Source of the DNA: Entoloma clypeatum
Lineage: Eukaryota > Basidiomycota > Agaricomycetes > Agaricales > Entolomataceae
Direction: 5' to 3'
Length of the DNA: 64,000 nt
NCBI GenBank assembly: GCA_963565915.1
Contig: OY751493.1
Location: 3,720,001-3,784,000 of the forward strand
Shown here one piece after another: positions 34,327-46,597 of the stretch. Below the pieces are notes generated by a model that searched no databases, was not told the DNA's origin, and saw only the letters and a list, made by a program, of their open reading frames with translations. How positions within the stretch are numbered: the first letter of the stretch is position 1; every line of letters begins with the position of its first letter. The position numbers and the translations under genes are program-made.

Positions 34327-36088
34327 TCACTCTTCATCAATGTTCTTTATCCACGCGCCGATCGCTCCTCTATTACAAGCAAATCAGCCAGGATTTACAT
34401 CACCCGGAGCGAAAACATACAGGAATCCTTCATGTCGCAGGAACATGGCACGCTTCGTGCCTTTACTCCAAAAGCGAATTGCGTACGACAGAGTAGTAAT
34501 GGTCGCCGCATGACCTATGTCAGATCAGATCTTCACTGCGGGTAGATGGAGCACCGAGATGTACCTCGAATGAAACATCCACCAAAGTATATCTTATCCA
34601 GGTTGTACTTTTCTGCATTCATGAATCTACATAGCCGAATCAGCTTTCGATCAATTTGAATAAGTCGCTACTCACGCAATCTGGCCAATGTTGTTCGATA
34701 CCGCATATAGCAGACTTCGGCTGATGTCTTCAGGGCGGAAGGAGCCCTTCTTAGCGCCTTTCTTGAAAACCTTGCCAAATGAGCTGGCAATCATCGTGGA
34801 TTTCAAACCAAGCCGACTGTAGTCTTGTCCATAGATGTCGCCCACTAGCATGTCCACGGTGGCGTTATCCCCGTTATCCGAAAATGCAAGCATTTCTGAC
34901 AATCTGAATCAGCAAGTCACTCAGGATTTATGTTTCTTTATTACGGACGTACCGTCAAACGTCGTTGCTGGTGTCAGTAAGCTGAGCAGGCCCCAAAGAG
35001 TACCGCCACCCAAACTTGTCCCGCTGATTCGTTCGAACCGCCCGTCTTCGTCTACTTTGATGATCGACACTCCAGATCCTATGTTGACCAGCAAGCAAGG
35101 GAACTCCGGGGTCGAATTGTTCTCGAAAACCACTCCGAACTTGGGTGGATCAGGACTCGGTCGTTCCAGAGGGATGGTCAACTTCGAGCATGTCGATGGA
35201 TGGTTCGAAGCAGAGTGAATAAGCAGGTCCGAGAAAGAATATACTTCATCCGGGATGAGAGTGATGAATTTTAGTCCCTCAATGAGGCATTCCATTTCGT
35301 CCTCCCTCCGCACTTCCACTAGTAGGGTATCCTTGAATAAGTCGTAGAACCTGTGGGCGCCTCCTCCGGTCGCCATGATTTTCACTCCCTGCCGCATTTC
35401 TTCTATCGGAACGCCATTGGCCTCAGCGGATCGCTCGATAAGGGCTTGTATAAACTGAACGCATTCGTGGATGTTGTCCGTCTCGAATCGTTCAAAGTTC
35501 AAAGATCCGCCAGGAAAGTGCTGGGTTGTGCGCCGAATGACAGAGTCCCAAAGAAGGCCATCATGCAAGCCCGCCAGTCCGTTGACAGCAGACGCGTGAG
35601 GGTCCAGTATCAGGGGCGTCAATGCCCCATTTCGTTTGGTGCTACAGGATGGGGGTGTTCCATTCGGAGGCTCGCTGCCAGACGGCGAGAGTGACGGCGG
35701 AGTGTGAGGGCTATTGGACCCATGGGTTGCCGCAAGTGATGGTGACGACGGCGGGTTCGGAGACCGTGTAAAGTAGACGACCTTGGCCAAAGATCCTCCA
35801 ACCTGGCAAATGTTAGGCTCGTTCTCGGACGAGAGTGCCACCACTCACATCGACGGCGATGTGCGACACTGGCTCTATGTGATTCGGAAAGTAGATTCCC
35901 CGACTATCCCGAGTCTATGAATGGTTGGCATGAACGGAAGCCTCCTGCCGAAGCACGTCATCTCATACCTCCGGAGATTCCTCTGACAAAATCACAGCGC
36001 CTCGAGTATCGACATGAATAACTTTCGCCGACGGAAGTGAAGGTACAGAAGACATGACAACGGATGTTGTAGCAGTTGTTATGTCCAT
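34327..36088 (-). CDS. CAB1: type II pantothenate kinase
   Basis: Pantothenate kinase phosphorylates vitamin B5, the first step of coenzyme A synthesis, in the cytosol. The eukaryotic (type II) form is recognised by VAVDVGGSLAKVVYF (joined over an intron near 35845), MATGGGAHRFYDLFKDTL, FPCLLVNIGSGVSIIKV, ISGTSLGGGTLWGLLSLL, MLVGDIYGQDYSRLGLK, IASSFGK and KIYFGGCFIRGH. The end is restored by a short last intron to give MFLRHEGFLGAIGAW with the stop at 34327-34329; without it a frame-shifted tail would stop at 34384. The 5' end has two in-frame ATGs (36088 and 36055); the first gives MDITTATTSVV. A Ser/Pro-rich insertion (about 35640-35770) lies between the N-terminal glycine loop and the main core. 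Confidence 0.9.
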
Positions 36089-36417
36089 AGTTGGCCCTTC
36101 AATTCTTTAAGTAAGAATTTCGTACAATGAATGCAACAAAAAATGGAATGATCTTGTTATCATACGACATTCGAGACATCCCCACAAACCGAGCCGGTCC
36201 CCAATGGGAGGAAAATACCCGTGCCCCAATTACAAAATCTGCCTGGACCCGCGGTGGCGTCGCAGCAGGAAAACGGGCATCAGGCCTGCGCACGGGCACA
36301 ACGTTTGGCATTGATCGGGCATGCCGTGCTGAAACCTGTGCTCTTCCACTTTTACTCCGACTGAGTCCGACAAGTATCCACAACAAGTTCGTGCTCTAAA
36401 ACAACAAACCGCGCTAA
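36089..36417. promoter_or_regulatory. gap between pantothenate kinase and SEC21
   Basis: About 330 bp holding the promoter of the pantothenate kinase gene and the 3' untranslated region of SEC21, both transcribed leftward. I see no gene. Confidence 0.35.
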
Positions 36418-39400
36418 CTACCCACCAACAGCGGCGAGGACGAGACCGCAAGCTTTCTCTTTTTCTGCTCGGACTCCTAGTTCCAACGTGACACCCTGAC
36501 CTGGGGAGAAGGTCATCCGACACCGCACCAGAACCTTTCCACCGCCACCAATGACAAGTCCCGACAGCTGCAGTGTATGAATCGACGTTGATGCAGGCGT
36601 TTCAGTCCCACCCAACGGTTCCATGTTGAGCACTTCAATTATGGAATCACACGCGGCTGTTGTAAGAAAGAAAAGAATAAGACCAAAATAATCCAAGACG
36701 GAACACAAGCGTTGATATGAAGACCGACCTTTCAGACTCTCCACTGCTGAAAGTGCAAAGGTCTCCGTGGCCGACGGAGCTGACCGTAGCCTATCCCATT
36801 CAGATCCAAACGTAATGTAGTTCGGGATGATGTAGTCGCCACCCGCGCTCAATTCAACCTCCTCGAGCTGATACTCGTCATCATATCCGTCCTCTTCTGG
36901 CTCTCCAGTAGTAGGATCCATTTCCTTGCTCAGGAACTTCAGTGCGCATTGGAATGAAGCAACAGCATATGGTTCATGTCTGGTGAACGAGACATATACG
37001 ACACCGGGTGAATTTGCAGCAGTAAGAGAGGGCACGGGAATAACGAAGTCTTCTGTTAAACCAGGGTTCTCGGCCTGGGGTTGCATCATGACCGAGACTC
37101 CCTCTAGAAGAGTGTCTGGTAATGTGTTCGAAACATTGAACTACAGGACAAATCATGCGATGTCATCATACGAGGATTGATTGATGACTTACTTGGAAGA
37201 CAACATGTTCCGGGAATATATGCTTGACACATGTGACTTGGTATTCCGTTTCGCTCTCCGTCAGCTGCACAGGTGTTATAGTACTGTTTTGTACTGGGCC
37301 ATAAGAACCAAATTCCGGAATTTCTGCAAGTTGTTGAGCATATGCAGATTGTTTTTCAGCGGCCGATGGTGGAGGTGGCGAAGCCGATGCTTTCTTGGAC
37401 ATAGGAACGCCAATCGTATCCAAAGTACTTGGACCTGGGAGTGGGGTTGGTTGTCGATAAGTAAAGAGATAAGAACGGGACGAACGGGCGGCGTCTTGGG
37501 CGGCTTGGGAACGACTGATTTTGGGCACTGACGATACGTCAAACGGTTGGACAGCGGCAGAAGGGTCTTTCACATAGGCAACCAATTTGGACTCCAACGC
37601 TGCCAGGGAGAATACAGACTCTGGATTGTAATCAATACACAGTCGTCAGCGAGAAAAAATACGGATCAGAGCATTACCCTCTTTGACATAAGCATCGACC
37701 AGGGGCTTTTCATTAAAGACCTTGAGGTAGAGGGCTGCACGATCTCGAACTTCGTCATCGACATCATCAAGGCAACTACATTGAAGGTCAGGAGAAGGCA
37801 GTGAGTGCCTGTGATGCAAATTACACATACCGGTTCAACAACACGCTAATGCTCTTGCGAAGAGTGGAATCAATGGCGTTGACGCCAAATTTGGCCAAAC
37901 TTGTAACAGCGGCCGCTCGGACAGTCGCATTTTCCAGCACAACCCGATTGTAGATGAACCGGATGTACTTCGCGGGCTGCGGTGATTTAGGCCCCTCCAT
38001 TCCAAGCAAATGGAGTATTCGAACAGAAAGCTTGGTAAACTCGCAGTCCTCGATGAATTCGCATAGATGAGACAGCGCTTGCTCCTTGGCATCGGCGATG
38101 AATTTGATCATATCGAACATAGCTTCGACGACGGCTCGTTTGAAATCATAGCCGCCTTCATCGCGGAGGACTCCGGAGAGGAAAGTGAGCATTGAAGCAT
38201 GTTTAGTGGGGAACTTCAAACAGAGGGAACGGATGGCGTCCACGATAATGACTTTAAACTCGTCGCTGATTTCTGTCATGAACCCAGTGATTTGTTTTAT
38301 CAGACGATCCACAGAGGCCTCGTTGCCAGTCTGCAGGAGAAAGATTTTAGCGAGCATTTATAAGGGAAGAGCAAGAAGGACCCTGCCTTCAGAAGGGTTG
38401 TGATCGCGTAGGTGGCAACGCTTCTATTGGGGTCAGCAATCAAACTTTCAAGGTCCACGTTACAGGTAGCAACGCTAGCAGGATGTGAGATTGCGAGGGC
38501 AGCAAGCGTGCGAGTAGCGGCAAATTTAAGGACAGGTTTGGGCGAGGAAAGGAACAGTTGTAGGACTTCAATGATATCAAAAACGGCGAGAACAATCATC
38601 ACGATAATTTCCCACCTGAAATCGCTTTCGTTAACTGTGGTGCTGTGATATTCTTCATCTCGCAAATCACTCGCGCAGCCTCAAAGTTGACCATATCACT
38701 TTTGTGCCGTAACCAACCATCCAGAAGCTCCAGCATTGGTTTCTGAACACTACGAAACAATGACTTTTTCAGGATTTCATACACTGTGATACTCAGAGAC
38801 GCACTTCGGGTCCTCTTCTATGACTTTTGCTGTATACCGGATGAGCATACACAGGGCCATCGGGTTCTTCAAAGACGTCCCCGAGCCCGTTTTCCCGCCG
38901 CCCAGCTGCTGAATCATTTTCGTGATGGCCATCCTGTCTTGTTGGCGAATCAGATACAAAAGGCCCAAAGCATGATACTGCGTCGCATAGCTCGAAGAAG
39001 GTATTGTTTGTGGGCCGCTTGGCTGAGAGGATCCACCAAAGCCAAGATAGGAGCTGCCAATGGAGCTGCTGCCGAAGAACGTCGACGACGATTTGGCGTT
39101 GACTGCTTCTTGTGCTTCGTTCACCCAGCGTTTGACGACGTCCTTGGCAGCTGGGAAGAGATGGTAAGCGGACACCAAGGCGGCGGATGATATTGAAGGA
39201 TTCCGGTCCACGATAGCGGCTTTGAAGAAACGTTCAACACCCTGAGCCATGGAGGGCTTTCATTTAAAATGGTGATAGTAATGAGCGACAGCATTCAGGT
39301 TAACCAAATCTAGGGAAGCGTACGTCGATGATGCAACACAGCGCTCGAATCGCATTTGGTCTGTAGATAACTTCTGAATTGGGCTGCATGTCCTTCATGA

Positions 39401-39786
39401 TACTGCTTGTGACCATTATCACATCTTCTGAAGTAGTCGCAAGTTCCTTGATCGCCAAGTATACGGCCTGCCGCAACGCGCTCTGGAATTGCAGAGGTTC
39501 GTTATTCATGACTTCCTGGTAACCTCGATAAAGTGCTTACATCCTTGTGTTGGAACAATTTTGTCGTTCCAAAGAAAAGAGTCGTAGCCTCCTGTGTTCC
39601 GAAAGTCTCCCCGACATATAATAGGTATACGATTCGTGTCAGGAGTGCCCTACACTTCCGTGGGCTGATTGGGGATTCGTTAAAAACGCGGGCCTCTTGA
39701 ATTATAGTGGTCTTGTTGTTGTAGTAAGAGCTGAGTCCGCTTTCCTCCTCCTTTTTGGATGGGAACGCCATGGAGAAGGACGCCAT
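36418..39786 (-). CDS. SEC21: coatomer subunit gamma (gamma-COP)
   Basis: Gamma-COP is an adaptor-like subunit of the COPI coat that drives Golgi-to-ER retrograde vesicle traffic. The N-terminal solenoid has [80 protein letters not shown] and [20 protein letters not shown]. Further helices are [20 protein letters not shown] and [20 protein letters not shown]. The C-terminal appendage carries [34 protein letters not shown] and [15 protein letters not shown], and the gene ends at 36418. Many small introns are present. The start chosen ([17 protein letters not shown], 39786) precedes [16 protein letters not shown] as in homologues. Length is about 920 residues. It is tandem with the casein kinase gene upstream. 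Confidence 0.92.
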
Positions 39787-40749
39787 TGCGTAGACTGGAG
39801 ATGTGAACGTGGAGGGTTTGTTTGCCGGTTGTTTGGCACATGATCCAGGATCGCTGAATTTAACGAGACTAAATATAAATATCAAGTTCTTCGTATATTG
39901 TTTATTAGGGGACCGAAAAGGAATGGGTGTTACTGCTAAAAATCATCAAGGATTTCGTCCACAAGCGTCTTGGATATAATGAAATGGAAGGAGTGGAGGT
40001 GGATAAATTCGCGATGCCGACCTTCCCAATAATCACCTTCCGATCGGTAAACCCAGACGCGACGCCCTCTCCTACCCCACTCGCCCTCCATGGAGTCTAT
40101 AAGTAGGTCTCCTGCAAGAAGTGGGGGATAAGAGGACAACAAATATTGAATACAAAACAAGAGGTGGGAAAAGTGTGTGAGTAGCAATGGAAGGAGTCGG
40201 GAATATTGGTTATGGAACAAGGCGAATAATCCGACAAGGTGAACATTGACGGGCGCGAAATGGAAAGATATGTTCGTTAAGGGATAGGAAGGAGGCGGCC
40301 GGCCGACTTCCCGTTGTCGGGGGAGAAGTCTGAGGGCGTGAAAAGAAAAAGCGTCCGTGTTTGAAATGAGACGAGGCAGTAGCAAGCCGTGTTATCGTGT
40401 AATATAAATCGACGTATCTTTGCCTGTTCCGCGGGAACAGGGAGACCTTGACGGAGGGAATGATGATGTAGGGCGAAGGAAGTGATGATGGAAAGCCGTA
40501 AACGCAGTGTTGAGAGCCGGCGACACCGAGCGTGACCCAACGAAGTCCATCCTCCTAAACACCCCGCACCGCGAACCACCCCCCATATTCGCCCTCAACA
40601 TCTTCCAAGGTGGACAATACACCGAGGACAACCTCATAGACCATTAACCGAGCAGAAACTCCTCCACGACGACCGTCGACGTCCAATGTTGCCCGGATAA
40701 TACTCGGAGCGCACGAATCATAAAGCACCGCGACAGATGTCAAAACCGT
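39787..40749. other. 960 bp between SEC21 and casein kinase 1
   Basis: Both neighbours read leftward, so this must hold the CK1 3' untranslated region and the SEC21 promoter. ORFs of 60-150 codons occur on the minus strand (for example 40555-40743, which begins at a TTG just past the CK1 stop), but none has a recognisable motif or a good start. I see no gene. Confidence 0.4.
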
Positions 40750-42008
40750 TTACCAAAGATCAGCATCGCGACCCCTTCCACCACGCTGTTGACCAACACC
40801 CTGATGTCCCGACCCTGCTTGTTGTGCCTGACGAGTATGAGAGCGGAGCCTTTTGTGCAATGTCAGCATGAGGCTCAATTTCAAGAGGCTTCACTACTTA
40901 CATGCGGTCGCTAGCACGGTGGTCTTCTTCCTCTTGGACAACCTTGCGGCGGGTGGTTGCCTTGCTGGCGCCATCGTCCTGGGTGTGACGCTGGACGCTC
41001 CAATCGAAGACGTAGTCGTACTGATAGCCTTCGCGAACAAAGAGGTCTCGGAATAGCTTGCGGAGATAGGAATAATCAGGTTTGTCATCGAAACGAAGGG
41101 CCCTTGTATAATTTAAGAAAATGCCGAATTCATTGGGGAATCCGCGGCAAAGGAGATCGGTAGGGGTGGTCATTTTCTTTTCCATGATACGGTCATACTT
41201 CTGCTTCTTGGTGGCAGCCTTCAAACCCTGCCATGGGAGAGCACCGCGGAGGAAATACATCAAGACGTAGGCGAGAGATTCGAGATCATCGCGGCGAGCC
41301 TGTTCAACACCAAGATGGGTGTTGATGGAAGTGTAGCGAGCGGTGCCAGTGAGATTCTTGTTCTCTCTGTAGGGGATATGGAGGTGGGTCTTGGGATCGC
41401 GGAACTTCTTGGCTAGACCAAAATCGATAACGTTGACTTGGTTGCCACGCTTGCCGATGCCCATCAAAAAGTTATCGGGCTTGATGTCACGGTGGATGAA
41501 GTTGCGAGAATGGATGTATTCGATGCGGGAGATCTGACGGTTTTTGTGGGTGAGTATGTTTGAGAAAACAGGGAGAGCAAGGTAAGACTCACGAGTTGAT
41601 CGGCCAGAAGCAAAACGGTTTTGAGACTGAACTTGCGGTTGCAAAAGTTGAAGAGGTCCTCGAGAGAAGGCCCTAAGAGGTCGAGGACCATAGCATTATA
41701 ATCGCATTCAGTGCCGAACCATCGGACAAAAGGGACTCCAACACCGCCTGCCAAGGTCTTGTAGACCTTTGACTCATACTCTAATTGAGGGTGTTTGGCT
41801 TTGACGGATTCCAACTTGATGGCAACTTCTTCGCCTGAGATGATGTTGACACCCAGGTAGATGTCACCTAGGAATGGGAGTGGTTGAGAGAGCAATGTGA
41901 CGGAAAGGAGCGGTGACGCGTACCGAAAGAACCCGAGCCGATCTTCTTGCCGAGCCTGTACTTGCCGCCGACACGGAGGTCGAGCCTATGGGACGACGAG
42001 TCTGCCAT
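40750..42008 (-). CDS. HRR25: casein kinase 1, delta/epsilon (Hrr25-like)
   Basis: A serine/threonine kinase of the CK1 family with roles in vesicle traffic, DNA repair and 40S maturation. The start [20 protein letters not shown] (42008) leads to the glycine loop [16 protein letters not shown] joined over an intron near 41925. Key parts are [16 protein letters not shown] (catalytic lysine), [18 protein letters not shown] (catalytic loop), [15 protein letters not shown] (DFG), [18 protein letters not shown] (CK1 SIN signature) and [18 protein letters not shown]. The tail after the kinase domain is short: [38 protein letters not shown], then [11 protein letters not shown]. It lacks the long Pro/Gln-rich C-terminus of yeast Hrr25. 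Length is about 360 residues. Divergent from the chitin synthase gene. Confidence 0.93.
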
Positions 42009-42731
42009 AGAAGGAATGCTAAGGGAAACGATTGTAAGCAGAGGGTTATGAAAAAGAGGGATTTAAGAGTGGTGGGGTGCAGGAGGGCGTGTGGATCAGA
42101 TGTCAACAGGTCAGGTAACGTGGCCAAGGCCAACAGGAACCAGGCGAAACCCGCAAAGAAGAAAGGGTGTTGGAGAAATTCTAGCGGCGTTCGAGGGAAG
42201 AGTGCCACGTTTGTGTTGACTGCGGTGACCTCGAGGAGAGTGGCTGGCACGCTGAGGGGTAAAAATGAACAGGAAGACACTCACTAAGCGTTTGTCAGTA
42301 GATGTTGTCGACGACTTTGAGGCGGTTATGTATACTAGTGAGTACTAGTAGTAGTAGTAGGAGGAGGAGGCCACTCAACCGGCTGTGCTGCGGAGTTGGA
42401 AATCAATCGATGAGGCCCTTCAGCACTGTGCCTCACATTTTTTAAATGGTTCAACTTTGCGCCTAATATATACCCGGGGAGGGGGAGTTGAGATAACCCA
42501 CGGCTTCCGTGGGATTGGCTGAGACCACAATATCACTTCATGCCTCATCTCAGCCATAGTGACATAGGAACCTGCCTAGATACAGACCGATCAGGTGATC
42601 GCAAGTTGTCCTCCCACACAACCACCGCTTTCCTCCCCACACTCCTTGGGCCTCTCCTCTCTCTCTTTACATACATACTTACTCACAAGGCTTGACGTCT
42701 GCGACAGCCGTTCACTCGTTTATCCCCCCAT
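42009..42731. promoter_or_regulatory. divergent promoter CK1/chitin synthase
   Basis: About 720 bp between the two start codons. It holds a TAG/GAG microsatellite (42346-42370), a TATA-like taatatataccc at about 42461 upstream of the chitin synthase, and a CT-rich leader (42600-42700). No gene is seen. Confidence 0.45.
42346..42370. repeat. TAG/GAG trinucleotide microsatellite
   Basis: A run of agtagtagtagtag followed by gaggaggagg in the CK1/chitin synthase promoter interval. Confidence 0.7.
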
Positions 42732-45700
42732 ATGGCATACCATCAAAATTACGAACCCAAGGGCTATCAGCAACAATATCCTGACTATCCTCAGCAGTAC
42801 GACGACGGACAAGCGAACTGGGATAGCAAGTCCGCCAAGTCGTACCAGAGCCATGGAGCCGCATCTCAGGCCCATCTTGTGCCCTACGAGTCCAACCAGT
42901 ACTCACAACCCGCGCCTTATCAGGCCAACAACTATCCTCCCAGCCCGAACATGTACAGCAACGTCCAGAGCGGCTACCACGCCATGCGTGAAAAGATGAT
43001 GCGCCGCAGGTCTGTCCGCCAAGTCCCCCTCGTCCAAGGAAATCTCGTCCTCGATGTCATCGTTCCCTCCAATATTGTACCACAAGGCAAGCAAGATATC
43101 GAAGAAATGACCAAGATGAGGTACACTGCTGCTACCTGCGATCCGGACAACTTTATGTCCTCTCGCTACTCTCTGCGCCCTTATCTCATGGGACGCCAAA
43201 CCGAGCTCTTTATCGTTATGACTATGTATAACGAGGATGAAGTCCTTTTCACTAAAACCATGAACGCGTCAGTCTAAAGTCTTGCTCTGCTCATAGCTTT
43301 CGTCTTCATCTCAGATACCCTCTTTCACCCCAGCGTCATCAAGAACGTTGCACATTTATGTAGTAGAAACAAATCCAAGACGTGGGGTCCAGAGGGTTGG
43401 AAAAAGGTCGTTGTATGCGTCGTGTCCGATGGCCGAAACAAGGTCAACAAACGTACTCTCCAAGTTTTGAGTCTTGTACGGAGTTCCTCCGCCTTAAGAC
43501 ACCACAAATACTCATCTCTGTCACCTATAGATGGGTTGCTATCAAGAAGGCATTGCCAAAGATTCCGTCGCTGGGAAGGATGTTACGGCCCATATTTTCG
43601 AGCAAGTCCCCATGATTTTGTATACAACTTTCTTTCCGGTGTTGACATGGTCTTTTTTCAAGGTATACCTCCAGTGTCGTGGTGACCGAGACAGGTGAAG
43701 TCGGAATGGGAACCTGTCCTGTTCAAATCATCTTCTGCCTCAAGGAACAAAACAAGAAGAAGTTGAACAGTCATCGATGGTTCTTCAACGCCTTTGGCCC
43801 TTTGATCAAGCCTAACGGCAAGTATCAAGATACTTCGATAATGTACCTCGCCATCTGACGTCGTGTGCTTTCAGTCTGCGTCCTCCTTGATGTCGGGACA
43901 AAACCTACTGGGACATCGATATACGAACTCTGGAAATGTCAGTATGATCGTTTACTTCTTTTCACGTGATTCAACTTCAGCCAATTAGGCTTCGACAAGC
44001 ATTCCAACGTCGGCGGTGCCTGTGGAGAGTGAGCAGAAAATTTCATGTCATTTCAAATCACGATTAACACGGTTCTCTCCAAAGAATTTGTGTCGACACT
44101 GGACGGGCCTGTAGCCTTCTCTTGACCAACCCTCTCGCCGCCTCACAGAACTTCGAAGTAATTGTTCCTCTGACTTTCTAATATACCGAAACCCATCTCA
44201 TTCTTTGCAGTATAAAATGTCCAACATCCTTGACAAGCCTTTGGAGGTTCGTCTCCCATATCACACTTGGTGGGTACCCATGCCCTTACTTTCATCTCGC
44301 AGAGCGTCTTCGGATACATCAGCGTCCTTCCTGGTGCTTTCAGCGCATACCGATACAAAGCTTTATTGAACGGTCCAAACGGGAAAGGCCCTCTTGCCTC
44401 GTATTTCAAGGGTGAAGCCATGCACGGTGGATCAAGCACTGCTGGACTGTTTGGTGAGAATGTTAAATGGTTGGGAGAAATCATTGATGTGTACTGATTG
44501 TTCATTGTTTCAATTAACTCTGATCGACAGAGGTAATTTGCCTGATACTTTACACCTTTCACTTTTCGTTGAACCTGAAACTCACAGAGGAACATGTATC
44601 TTGCAGAAGACCGTATCCTATGCTTTGAGATCGTAACGAAGAAGAGGGAAGGCTGGGTGTGGGTGTTCTCAAGTCGTCGATTCTGACGAGGTTGTTGAAT
44701 TTCTGTTTAGTTTGAAATACGTCAAGAGCGCAAAAGCATCTACGGATGTCCCTGCCTCTGTAAGTAACTTATTCTTGAAAGGACGGAAAAGCTCATCAGT
44801 TTCACCCGTCTGCCATAGGTACCCGAGTTTATTTCTCAGCGTCGCCGATGGCTGAATGGGTCCTTATTCGCCTCAATCCATGCAACCGTCTTTTTCTTCA
44901 GGATCTGGACATCGGGACAGAACATCTTCCGGATGCTCATTCTACAGGTGATTTACTACTGCGTTATCGCTTCATTCCAATTCTGATATCCCAATTCCTA
45001 GTTTGAATTTATATACAATGCTATCCAGCTTCTCTTCACATGGACTGCTCTTGCCAACTTCTATCTGGCTTTCTTCTTCGTGAGTCTCCATTTGCCCCTA
45101 TTCTTCAATCTCACCAGGTTTGACCATGATGTAGCTCGTGTCTTCAGCCACTTCGGATACCAAAACCGATGCATTCAACTTTGTGACCTCAGGTGCAGGG
45201 AAATATGTCTTTGATATTTTCCTGAACCTCTACATCGCTATCATGTTCGTTGTCCTTGTATGTTCGCTTGGAAATCGACCACAGGTAGGACACTTATCCA
45301 ATATCAGGATATATATTCTCTAATTAATAACAGGGTTCCAAATGGGCGTACACTCTGGCTATGTTCTTGTTTGGTCTTTGTAATATTATTACAACATGGT
45401 GTGCCGCCTTTACCGTGTATTTGGCTGTTCCCCACAATGCAGAAGGTTGGAAGGACTTCCCCGAGTGAGTAAAGTTGCATCTCGGCCCGTAGCCAATACT
45501 AAAGCTTTGGCAGCCTCGTGAGACACAACAGGACCATCCAGGACATCACCATCGCACTTTTGGCTACCTACGGTCTCTACTTCATCAGCTCCTTCATGCA
45601 CTTGGAGCCATGGCACATGTTTACAAGTTTCACCCAGTACATGTTCCTGCTCCCCTCCTATGTCAACATCCTTATGATGTACGCCATGTGCAATCTTCAC

Positions 45701-46265
45701 GATGTCACCTGGGGAACGAAGGGGGACAATGGCGCCGCCAAGGACCTGGGAGGCGCGAAAAAGATCAAGGGAGAAGATGGCAAAGAGTTGATGGAAGTCG
45801 AGCTGCCGACCGCGCGCGAGGATGTTGATCAACTGTGGATGGCTGCGAGGAATTCACTGAAGCAGAAGCCTCCCCCGGAAAAGGAGAGCCGTGATGCTGC
45901 TACTAAGCAAGCTGATCGCGACAGGAACAGCAGAACGAACGTCGTGCTGGCTTGGGTCGGGTCAAACCTGTACGTCGAACTCTCCATCTTTTTTTGTTCT
46001 TTGTGAAGTTGAAATTACGTTTAGGATCATGATCCTTGTTTTCACATCCAGCGCATTTTCAGATTGGGCGAAGGCAAACGTTGAAGCGTCGAACGGCACG
46101 AGCTTCAATCCATATCTTACATTCTTGTTTTGGGCTTTGTGAGTACCTTGTTTCTTAATCATGCCAACACCAGTCTCATCAGTCGTGTTTCGCAGCGCTG
46201 GATTGTCTGCAATTCGGTTCATGGGTTCATTATTGTACCTAGTCTTCCGCCTCTTTGGATTCTAA
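42732..46265 (+). CDS. CHS: chitin synthase, division 1 (class III-like)
   Basis: A plasma-membrane glycosyltransferase that polymerises UDP-GlcNAc into chitin. The N-terminus is Gln/Tyr/Pro-rich ([20 protein letters not shown]). The catalytic part includes [88 protein letters not shown] sequence ([19 protein letters not shown]) and the QRRRW product-binding motif in [20 protein letters not shown]. At least five hydrophobic segments follow (for example [17 protein letters not shown] and [17 protein letters not shown]), and it ends at 46263-46265. The class III assignment rests on [19 protein letters not shown] and is an inference. About 14 introns are present; one (43818-43874) has a GC donor with the ideal GCAAGT sequence. 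Length is about 900 residues. Confidence 0.93.
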
Positions 46266-46597
46266 AGCTCTAGGGGCTGGTGGCCGCTTCCTTTAATGCC
46301 TTTGTACATTTTCTTTCGCAACATCTCACAGATCTTTTTCCCCGAGGGATATTTTTTGTATTGCCGATTATACCCACAACAGCAGCATTATTCTTGTTGT
46401 AGGACGTTAGTTACTACATAGTCCTCTGATCATCGACTTGCGAGCAAGGACGTGGCCAGAAATTATTTATTTTTCCCTCCCCCTAATATAAACTGATAAC
46501 GAACAAAAAAACATAAACCAGAAAACTATGACATTGCATCCTAGACGATAGCAACAGAGAATGTGATGGATATGCGCCAAAATGTAGTCCAAAGGTA
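46266..46597. other. convergent 3' region
   Basis: 330 bp between the stops of the chitin synthase (plus) and the 1221-residue protein gene (minus). AT-rich, no coding signal; the 3' untranslated regions of both. Confidence 0.4.

Noticed and set aside
40555..40743. Minus-strand ORF after casein kinase 1 as a separate small gene
   Set aside because: It begins at a TTG right after the CK1 stop, has no motif, and fits a 3' untranslated region.
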